A stretch of DNA of 10,726 nt from positions 1 to 10,726 of the forward strand of contig JAJZGO010000048.1 in NCBI GenBank assembly GCA_021798415.1, written 5' to 3'. Numbering within the stretch: position 1 is the stretch's first letter; the number at the start of each line of letters is the position of its first letter. The position numbers and the translations under genes are program-made. This DNA is from Thermoplasmata archaeon (GTDB lineage: Archaea > Thermoplasmatota > Thermoplasmata > Lutacidiplasmatales > UBA184). The notes beneath the pieces were generated by a model. The model was not told the DNA's origin and did no database searches. It saw only the letters and a list, made by a program, of their open reading frames with translations. Shown one piece after another: positions 1 through 5,213 of this stretch.

Positions 1-117
1 CCCGATTACCCGGCCCCCGGCGCGTCCCCCGACTACCCTGCCCCCGGAGGGGAGGAGGCGGCCGCGTCGGCCGAAGCGCTCGGACGCGGGCGCCCGAGGC
101 CCCGGGGCCGCCCGTAA
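1..117 (+). CDS. 3' end of an unidentified protein with PDYPAPG repeats and an RG/RP-rich tail
   Basis: The reading frame is open from base 1 to a TAA stop at 115-117 and gives the last 38 residues of a protein. Two near-identical copies of PDYPAPG (residues 1-7 and 10-16 of the fragment) are followed by a Glu/Ala stretch and a basic tail ending GRGRPRPRGRP. Tails of this kind are usually disordered and often bind nucleic acid, but the folded part lies outside the window, so the family cannot be named. The stop lies just before the TATA box of gar1, which is the spacing expected between consecutive plus-strand genes. The two DNA copies (about 1-20 and 28-47) differ at a few bases, so they are diverged repeats. 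GC-rich DNA keeps many frames open, so coding status is moderately sure. Confidence 0.5.
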   Translation, partial: PDYPAPGASPDYPAPGGEEAAASAEALGRGRPRPRGRP

Positions 118-120
118 TCC

Positions 121-127
121 TTTTATA
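121..127 (+). promoter_or_regulatory. TATA box of the gar1-tfb unit
   Basis: TTTTATA stands out in very GC-rich DNA, directly after the stop of the preceding gene. Its centre is about 28 bases before the TTG at 152, so transcription would begin at or within a few bases of that codon. This implies a leaderless gar1 message. Confidence 0.6.
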
Positions 128-134
128 GGTATCG

Positions 135-154
135 CAAGTGGTTTATACCACTTG
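135..154 (+). promoter_or_regulatory. 8-bp inverted repeat over the gar1 transcription start, possible operator
   Basis: CAAGTGGT (135-142) and ACCACTTG (147-154) are perfect reverse complements separated by four bases. The right arm runs into the proposed TTG start codon, and the centre contains a second TATA-like TTTATA (142-147). The palindrome lies between the upstream TATA box and the expected initiation point, where a bound dimeric repressor would block initiation. A regulatory role is inferred from position and symmetry only. Confidence 0.4.
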
Positions 155-418
155 TCGCGAGGCGGCGACCGCCCGGCATCGAACGACGTCGGGACGGTCC
201 TCGCGGTCACTCCCACCGGTCAGTTCACGGTCCGCGCGAGGTCCGCGGACGTGGCACCGGAGGGGACGCTGGTGCGGGACGCGCGGGGCACCGTGCGCGG
301 TCGGGTCGTCCGGGTCTTCGGACCGGTCGCCCGACCCTACCTCACGGTGCGTCCCCGGCGCGCCCCAACCCCCGCCGAGGGCCTCGCGCTCCTCGGCACG
401 ACGCTGGTCCGAGAGTAG
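152..418 (+). CDS. gar1: H/ACA RNP component Gar1
   Basis: This 88-residue protein has the compact Gar1/Naf1 beta-barrel. A DVGTVLAV strand at the N-terminus is followed by a P-x-G-(S/T)-L-V-x-D-x-x-G turn, and then by VFGPVARPYLTVRP, the family's most conserved stretch. In archaea Gar1 joins Cbf5, Nop10 and L7Ae on H/ACA guide RNAs to make pseudouridines in rRNA. It contacts the Cbf5 catalytic domain and helps product release. The TTG at 152 is the only usable start ahead of the conserved region, and its distance from the TATA box suggests leaderless translation. tfb follows 11 bases downstream, and gar1-tfb adjacency is common in archaea. The family is short in archaea, so the gene looks complete. 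Confidence 0.88.
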   Translation: MSRGGDRPASNDVGTVLAVTPTGQFTVRARSADVAPEGTLVRDARGTVRGRVVRVFGPVARPYLTVRPRRAPTPAEGLALLGTTLVRE

Positions 419-429
419 GTGGGTAGAGA

Positions 430-1398
430 ATGCCGAACGGCGAAGCTCCGACGAACCCGGAAAAGCGCTCGGCCGCCGCGGAGGACGTCGTCGTCGCCAC
501 CCGATGCACGAGTTGCGGGTCGACCCACTTGACCCGCGACTACGAACGAGGCGAGCTCGTCTGCGACGAGTGCGGGCTCGTCCTCGAGGAGTCGATGATC
601 GACCAGGGTCCGGACTGGCGGGCGTTCGACGCCGAGCAGGGCGAGAAGCGCGCCCGCACGGGAGCGCCGACGACGCTGACGATCCACGACAAGGGGCTCT
701 CGACGGAGATCGGCTGGAAGAACCGCGACCCGTACGGGAAATCGATCCCGACCCGCAACCGGGCCCAGCTCTACCGCCTGCGCAAGTGGCAGCGTCGCAT
801 CCGGGTCTCCAACGCGACCGAGCGCAACCTCGCGTTCGCGCTGGCCGAGCTCGACCGCATCGCGTCGGGGATGGCGCTCCCGCGCAACGTGCGCGAGACC
901 GCCGCGATGATCTACCGCAAGGCCGTCAACCGCAACCTCATCCGCGGCCGCTCGATCGAGGGCGTCGTCGCCGCGTCGCTGTACGGGAGCTGCCGCCAGT
1001 GCAACGTCCCGCGAACGCTCGACGAGATCGCCTCGAAATCGCGGATCGGCCGCAAGGAGATCGGGCGGACGTACCGATTCATGACCCGCGAGCTCCACCT
1101 CAAGCTGATGCCGACGAGGCCGCAGGACTACATCCAGCGGTTCTGCTCGGAGCTGAAGCTCAAGGGCGAGATCCAGACGCGCGCGAACGAGATCCTCAAG
1201 GAGGCGACCGAGCGCGAGCTGACGAGCGGTCGGGGCCCGACCGGCGTCGCCGCGGCGGCGATCTACATCGCGAGCGTCCAGTGCGGCGAGCGACGGACCC
1301 AGCGCGAGGTCGCCGAGGTCGCCGGCGTCACGGAAGTGACGATCCGCAACCGCTACAAGGAGCTCACCGAGAAGCTGAACCTTCGGGTGATGCTCTAG
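430..1398 (+). CDS. tfb: Transcription initiation factor IIB (TFB)
   Basis: This 322-residue protein is full length for archaeal TFB, which binds the TBP-promoter complex and recruits RNA polymerase. The N-terminal zinc ribbon uses C26, C29, C45 and C48. The conserved DQGPDWRAFD (58-67) opens the B-reader/linker that enters the polymerase cleft. Two cyclin-like repeats follow, at about 115-210 and 215-310. The second ends in a helix-turn-helix near 290-312 (TQREVAEVAGVTEVTIRNRY), the part that reads the BRE next to the TATA box. The ATG lies 11 bases after the gar1 stop and is preceded by a purine-rich GGGTAGAGA, so the two genes are probably co-transcribed. Whether the genome has further TFB paralogues cannot be seen here. 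Confidence 0.97.
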   Translation: MPNGEAPTNPEKRSAAAEDVVVATRCTSCGSTHLTRDYERGELVCDECGLVLEESMIDQGPDWRAFDAEQGEKRARTGAPTTLTIHDKGLSTEIGWKNRDPYGKSIPTRNRAQLYRLRKWQRRIRVSNATERNLAFALAELDRIASGMALPRNVRETAAMIYRKAVNRNLIRGRSIEGVVAASLYGSCRQCNVPRTLDEIASKSRIGRKEIGRTYRFMTRELHLKLMPTRPQDYIQRFCSELKLKGEIQTRANEILKEATERELTSGRGPTGVAAAAIYIASVQCGERRTQREVAEVAGVTEVTIRNRYKELTEKLNLRVML

Positions 1399-1536
1399 AC
1401 GAGGTTCGGCGGTTTGAGTAAGGGTTGATACCCCCGGAAACCGTCCCCCCTCGACGATGGTGGCGGGCTTGCGGGCGTGTCCGAGCCCATCCGAAGTGCC
1501 GAACTCTCGCCTGGATCTGACGGCTCAGTGGCGAAG

Positions 1537-2022
1537 ATGAAGCCGGCCCGCTCCACGGTCGTCCAATTCGCTCTAGTCTTGATGGTCGCGTTGTCGGGCG
1601 TCGGGCTTTTTGTTTGGAGCGTCGCCCAGCCACCGACCGGTTCGAGCGGCAGCTACGGGCCGTACACTTTGGACGCCTCGACACCGACCGTTGGGCTCTC
1701 CTTCCCTGCGTGTTCCTGGGTTACCCTAGACTGGCACGCCGTTCAGGGAGCCGAAGTGAATTTTACGGTCGGTGTGGGCGAGTGGGCTCCCGCTTCGAGT
1801 TGTCGGGGTCCTCCTCCGACCAACGAGTCCTGCCTTCCGAGCGGTTGCTCGGTGAACGGCCCCCAGGATGTGTGTTTCGAGACCGGAACCTTGGGATCGT
1901 GTTCCTTCACCAACCACTATCCCGGTGGCTACGTCTTCTCGGTGTACCTCTGGACGTCGTCCGGAACCCTGGGCGACGCGAAAGCAGACTTCACCGCCAG
2001 CTACGGCCCAGTGCCCGGCTAG
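1537..2022 (+). CDS. Membrane-anchored or secreted six-cysteine protein of unknown function
   Basis: The product is 161 residues from the ATG at 1537. An in-frame GTG at 1477 would add 20 residues, but the hydrophobic segment at about 9-29, preceded by K2 and R5, makes the ATG the natural signal or anchor start. The rest is Ser/Thr/Gly/Pro-rich and probably all beta, with C59, C89, C99, C104, C113 and C122 suggesting up to three disulfides outside the cell. Two N-glycosylation sequons (N75 and N96) are present. The ending, with GGYVFSVYLW and ADFTASYGP, resembles the closing strands of beta-sandwich domains seen in archaeal surface proteins. I recognise no family. Base composition is lower in GC (about 55-68% by line) and richer in T-ending codons than its neighbours. 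No clear promoter is visible in 1399-1536 beyond a weak TTGATACC near 1425. Confidence 0.7.
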   Translation: MKPARSTVVQFALVLMVALSGVGLFVWSVAQPPTGSSGSYGPYTLDASTPTVGLSFPACSWVTLDWHAVQGAEVNFTVGVGEWAPASSCRGPPPTNESCLPSGCSVNGPQDVCFETGTLGSCSFTNHYPGGYVFSVYLWTSSGTLGDAKADFTASYGPVPG

Positions 2023-2065
2023 TGGAGCGACGCGCGATACGGCGGCGCACCCCGGGGCGCAGGCC

Positions 2066-2070
2066 CTAAA
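2066..2070 (+). promoter_or_regulatory. TATA-like element before the 2094 gene
   Basis: CTAAA within CCCTAAATCGG lies 24-28 bases before the ATG at 2094, the spacing for a leaderless transcript. It is a short AT island in GC-rich DNA and a weak match taken alone. Confidence 0.4.
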
Positions 2071-2093
2071 TCGGTCCGGACGTTGGGCGGCCC

Positions 2094-2498
2094 ATGTCGC
2101 GAGGGATCGACGTCGGTATCTATCTTCGGCCCGGGATCCCCGACGAGCCGTTCGTCGCCGGGGCGCTCGGCAACCTGGCCGCGCTCGAGCTCGAGCGGGA
2201 GCGCGGGGAAACGCTCGAGTGGCAGGTCCTCCGGGTCGAGGGGAGCCGCCCCCACCACTACCGCCTGGTCGTGCGCCACCCCGCGCGGGCGCTCGACCTC
2301 GGTCTTCGGGGGAACCTCGGCCGCGTGCTCGACCAGCTCTCGGCCGAGAGCTCGGAGGAGCTCCGGGCGAGGTTGCGGACCGCGGTCGCCGCCGGGGCGA
2401 AGCCGGTGGCCCTGCGCACGGTCCGCGACGAGGTCGACTTCTGGCAGGACGACTTCTGGACGTTCCTCGGCGGACCGATGGGCTTTGGCCCGATCTAA
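2094..2498 (+). CDS. Hypothetical protein
   Basis: I do not recognise this 134-residue protein. It opens with MSRGIDVGIYLRPGIPDE and has a helical, charged middle (for example LELERERGE, about residues 32-40). A region with HHYRLVVRHP follows, then an Ala/Arg/Glu-rich helix near 85-100, and it closes with a tryptophan- and phenylalanine-rich DFWQDDFWTFLGG. No transmembrane segment or metal-binding cysteine pattern is present. Of the overlapping open frames in this stretch, this one has protein-like composition, while the others read as Ser/Arg/Gly/Pro-rich shadows. A TATA-like box at the right distance supports the ATG. The following gene starts inside its last codons, so the two are likely translated together and may act together. 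Confidence 0.65.
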   Translation: MSRGIDVGIYLRPGIPDEPFVAGALGNLAALELERERGETLEWQVLRVEGSRPHHYRLVVRHPARALDLGLRGNLGRVLDQLSAESSEELRARLRTAVAAGAKPVALRTVRDEVDFWQDDFWTFLGGPMGFGPI

Positions 2499-2997
2499 CC
2501 GGGAGGCCGAGCTCCTGCCGCACCACCGGGTCACCCTCGTCGCGGACCAGGACGCGGGCTGGGTGTTCGTCACCGAACCGGACGAGCCTCTCGCGCCGTG
2601 GCTCAAGGTCGGCGCGGAGCGGGACTGGGGGGACGCGCGCACCCTCGGGATGGCCCCGGGCCAGCCGGTCCTCTTCCTCCGGGCCGGCGGATCCGGCGCA
2701 TGGTGGGTCGGCTCGGGGAGGGTCGTCGACGTCAGCGAGCGGTGGAGGGCGTTCGGCGTCCGCACTCGGTGCGTGCACCGCTCGTCGCCGCCGATTCCGG
2801 CGGTGCCGCCGAGGACCGTCTCGGCCCCGGGTCCGGTCGCCTGGGAGAACCGCGCGCTCGCCGCCCGTCTCGGGCTCGACCGGTTCCGCAGTCGCACACC
2901 GTACCTCGACTCTTCGCGCGCTATGCGCCTGACGAGCCTCGACCTCGACCGCCTCGAAGAGGTCCAGCCTCGGCTCGCGGCCCTCTGGCCGGAGTGA
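2485..2997 (+). CDS. Hypothetical protein, possibly PUA/EVE-like barrel
   Basis: This 170-residue protein begins at a TTG that overlaps the upstream gene by 14 bases. A GTG at 2563 would remove 26 residues that look genuine (HHRVTLVADQDAGW), so I prefer the TTG. The central part (about 56-97) has MAPGQPVLFLRAG, then GAWWVGSGRVVDV and RWRAFGVRTRCVH. This pattern of strands, a G-x-G turn and aromatic residues recalls the small PUA/EVE-type RNA- or modified-base-binding barrels. That likeness is by eye and weak. The C-terminal third contains a helical segment with LDLDRLEEVQPRLAALW. No cysteine cluster or membrane segment is present. About 140 bases of apparently non-coding sequence follow before purN. 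Confidence 0.6.
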   Translation: MARSNREAELLPHHRVTLVADQDAGWVFVTEPDEPLAPWLKVGAERDWGDARTLGMAPGQPVLFLRAGGSGAWWVGSGRVVDVSERWRAFGVRTRCVHRSSPPIPAVPPRTVSAPGPVAWENRALAARLGLDRFRSRTPYLDSSRAMRLTSLDLDRLEEVQPRLAALWPE

Positions 2998-3110
2998 GCC
3001 GCCCCCGGACCGGCCTCGCGCTCCCGACCCGCGGCCGCCGGGCCGTGCCGCTCCGCCGCGGGCGCGCCTCCCCGTCCGGGGTCCCGATGCCCTCGCCCCG
3101 GCGCAACCGT

Positions 3111-3118
3111 CTTCTAAT
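3111..3118 (+). promoter_or_regulatory. Possible TATA-like element before purN
   Basis: CTTCTAAT lies about 20-27 bases before the GTG at 3138. It is a local AT-rich patch similar in form to the element before 2094. It supports the GTG over an in-frame ATG at 3087, which lies upstream of this box. Confidence 0.35.
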
Positions 3119-3137
3119 CGCTTCCGGTCGACCGGGC

Positions 3138-3797
3138 GTGACGCGGACGCTCTCGGTCGGAGTCCTCGTTTCGGGCGAAGGCACGACGCTCGACGCGCTC
3201 GCCGAGCTCGTCCTGGGCCACCATCTGCCGGCGCGGATCGCGCTGGTCGTCTCCGACCGCCCGCACGCGCCCGCGATCGAGAAGGCTCGACGTCGGGGGC
3301 TCCCGACGCTCGTGCTCCCGTCGCGCGGGGTCGACCCCGAGGGATGGGGAGACCGACTGACCGAGGCGCTCGAGGCGCACGGGGTCGAGCTCGTCCTCCT
3401 CGCGGGGTTCCTCACGATCCTCCCGGACGGCTGGGTCCGGCGCTGGCGCGGCCGCGCCGTGAACCTCCACCCGTCGCTCCTCCCCAAGTACGGAGGGCCC
3501 GGCATGTACGGGCCTCGCGTCCACCGCGCCGTCCTCGCCGCCGGGGATCGGGAGAGCGGGGCGACCGTCCACCTCGTCACCGGGGACGTCGACGCGGGGC
3601 CGCCGATCGCCCAGGCGCGGATCCCCGTCCTTCCCGGCGACACGCCCGAGAGCCTACGGGCCCGACTGCACCCGGTCGAGGTCGAGCTCGTCGCCGAGAC
3701 GATCCGACGGTTCGCCGACGGGAGCTACCCGTTCCCTCACCCGGGTCGCGAAGCGTCGGCGGCGCGCGGACCCGGCGGGTCCGACCGGCCCCGGTGA
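3138..3797 (+). CDS. purN: Phosphoribosylglycinamide formyltransferase (PurN, GART)
   Basis: The product is 219 residues, close to the usual 190-220 for PurN. PurN transfers a formyl group from 10-formyltetrahydrofolate to glycinamide ribonucleotide in purine synthesis. The N-terminal VGVLVSGEGTTLDAL is the phosphate-binding loop. VELVLLAGFLTIL leads to NLHPSLLPKYGG, which holds catalytic N109 and H111. D152 in TGDVDAGPPIAQ is the third catalytic residue, and SGATVHLV precedes it. All three catalytic positions are intact. The GTG at 3138 places the start just before the first strand, as in the family. A 17-residue-longer ATG start at 3087 would add a basic, unconserved extension. The last roughly 25 residues are a Gly/Arg/Pro tail whose final 61 bases overlap the end of the convergent minus-strand gene. 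Confidence 0.92.
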   Translation: MTRTLSVGVLVSGEGTTLDALAELVLGHHLPARIALVVSDRPHAPAIEKARRRGLPTLVLPSRGVDPEGWGDRLTEALEAHGVELVLLAGFLTILPDGWVRRWRGRAVNLHPSLLPKYGGPGMYGPRVHRAVLAAGDRESGATVHLVTGDVDAGPPIAQARIPVLPGDTPESLRARLHPVEVELVAETIRRFADGSYPFPHPGREASAARGPGGSDRPR

Positions 3798-4228
3798 ACC
3801 GACCCGGGACTTTCGCCGTGGAACAGGTCCGCGAGCGGCGTCGGTCGGGACGGAAGCTCCGAGCGCACCCGATGCCGGGTCGTCTTCGGCGGGTAGAGCG
3901 CCCCCGAGAGCGCCCGCCGGACGACCTCGGCTTTCGTGATCGGGAGCCCCGGCCGCCACGGCTCGAGCGAGACGATGTCGGTCTCGTAGTCGAGGACCCA
4001 CGCGGGCGCGCGGACGGCGTTGAGCCGCTTGAGCGCCTCCACCCGGTGGTGGCCGTTCAGGATCACGAACGAACCTCGCGACACCCAGATCGGGTCGGCG
4101 AAGACCCCGGCGCGGCGGATCTCTTCGACGAGCTCCGCCACGTTCGCCTCCTCGACCTCCTCGTGAGCGCGCAGGCGCTCGATCGGCACGAGCACGAACT
4201 CGGGCTCGTGCGGCGCGGACGGCGTCAT
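3737..4228 (-). CDS. ParB/Srx-fold protein resembling the free-serine kinase SerK
   Basis: The 163 residues begin with a ParB-like N-terminal fold. P15-IERL-R20 with H22-E23 is followed by an EIRRAGVFADPIWV helix-strand unit and then by ILNGHHRVEALKRLN (56-70). The C-terminal part has LYPPKTTRHR (111-120) and PLADLF (131-136). This order matches Thermococcus SerK, which phosphorylates free serine with ADP for cysteine synthesis. SerK's catalytic Glu30, in a PHE motif, aligns with E23. SerK is longer (about 240 residues), and the middle section is missing here. The usual Asp of DGHHR is N58. Activity and substrate are therefore open, and a small-molecule kinase or a ligand-binding regulator are both possible. 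It overlaps the FAD-subunit gene by 4 bases (ATGA), so it belongs to the operon. About 27 residues after PLADLF are low-complexity and overlap purN. Confidence 0.82.
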   Translation of the reverse strand: MTPSAPHEPEFVLVPIERLRAHEEVEEANVAELVEEIRRAGVFADPIWVSRGSFVILNGHHRVEALKRLNAVRAPAWVLDYETDIVSLEPWRPGLPITKAEVVRRALSGALYPPKTTRHRVRSELPSRPTPLADLFHGESPGSVHRGRSDPPGPRAADASRPG

Positions 4229-5208
4229 CCCGCCGACCCCTCTCGGGCCTCGGCGAACGCGCGCCGCACGTAGACGCCGACCATCCGGCGCCGGTAGTCC
4301 GGTGGCAGGAAGGTGTTGTGGACCGGCCGGACGCGGCGCTGCACCTCGTCGGCAAGGCGGTTCACGGCCTCGGGAGTGAGCGGCGTCCCGACGAGCGGGT
4401 CGGTCAGGTCATCGAAGCGACGCGGCAGCGTCTCGACCCCGCCGACCGCGAGCCGGAGCGACCGCACGCGCTCCGAGTCCCACGCCCCGGCGACCGCGAC
4501 GCCCAGCTCGGGGAAGTCGTACGACGGCCGCACTCGGAGCTTCTTGTAGCGCGCCCGGCGGCCCGGGGGTCCCGGGGGCAGGTGAACGGCGACCAAAAGG
4601 TCGCCCGGAGCGAGCCGCGTGCGCCGGATCCCGTCCCCGCCCGGGTCGTAGAGCGCCCCAAGCGGGAGACGGCGGCGCCCCGAGGGACCGGCCACCTCCA
4701 CCTCCGCGTCCAGCACGAGGAGCGCCGGCGCAAGGTCGCCCGAGAACGTCGCGTAGCAGCGTTCGGCCTGGGGCACGACGTGGCAACGGTCCCCGTCGGC
4801 CTTCAGGCAGAACCCGAGGCTCGACCGCCAGAAGTAGCTCTGGTTGAAGAAGAAGCAGCGCGTGTCGACCAGGAGGTTCCCCCCGACGGTACCGCTCGAG
4901 CGCACGAGCGGCGTCGCGACCTCGCCGATCGCGTCCGTGAGGCCGGGGTGGGTCCGCCCGAACGTGCGGTCGGCCTCGAGGTCGGCGAGCCGCTCCATCG
5001 CGCCGAGGCGCGAGTCGGAATGGCCCCGCAGCTCGCGCACGTCCTCAAGGGCGACCAGGTGCGGCTTCGCGTTGAGGTGCATCTTGTAGTTGGGCAGGAG
5101 GTCCGTCCCCCCGGCGAGGTAATCGAAGCGGCCGGCGAGCTCCGTCGCGAGCCGCACGACCTCGTCGACCGTCGTCGGCCGGTGGAGCTCGAACGGGTCG
5201 AGGTGCAC
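4225..5208 (-). CDS. hcrB: FAD subunit of a 4-hydroxybenzoyl-CoA reductase-like enzyme, with extra [4Fe-4S] loop
   Basis: This 327-residue protein is a CoxM/XdhB-type FAD subunit. AGGTDLLPNYK (32-42) and SSGTVGGN (104-111) are the two FAD-binding loops, and the CoxM C-terminal domain (about 215-320) follows. Right after the second loop come C118, C134, C142 and C151, spaced x15, x7 and x8. This spacing matches, from memory, the four cysteines (122, 138, 146, 155) that hold the additional [4Fe-4S] cluster in Thauera HcrB, which is about the same length. Ordinary xanthine or CO dehydrogenase FAD subunits lack this loop. In the known enzyme, electrons pass from ferredoxin through this cluster to FAD, the [2Fe-2S] clusters and molybdenum. 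The GTG start lies 5 bases after the large-subunit stop. The start is judged from PFELHRPTT, the usual opening of the family. Confidence 0.87.
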   Translation of the reverse strand: MHLDPFELHRPTTVDEVVRLATELAGRFDYLAGGTDLLPNYKMHLNAKPHLVALEDVRELRGHSDSRLGAMERLADLEADRTFGRTHPGLTDAIGEVATPLVRSSGTVGGNLLVDTRCFFFNQSYFWRSSLGFCLKADGDRCHVVPQAERCYATFSGDLAPALLVLDAEVEVAGPSGRRRLPLGALYDPGGDGIRRTRLAPGDLLVAVHLPPGPPGRRARYKKLRVRPSYDFPELGVAVAGAWDSERVRSLRLAVGGVETLPRRFDDLTDPLVGTPLTPEAVNRLADEVQRRVRPVHNTFLPPDYRRRMVGVYVRRAFAEAREGSAG

Positions 5209-5213
5209 CGGTC

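Noticed and set aside
2083..2997. One 304-residue plus-strand protein covering both unknown genes, or a frameshifted single gene
   Set aside because: The first two-thirds in this frame is Ser/Arg/Gly/Pro-rich and not protein-like, while the frame starting at 2094 is. Each of the two genes has its own plausible start, so two overlapping genes explain the sequence without a frameshift.
3087..3137. Upstream ATG for purN that would add 17 residues
   Set aside because: The extra residues are basic and unlike the family's N-terminus, and a TATA-like patch lies between this ATG and the GTG at 3138.
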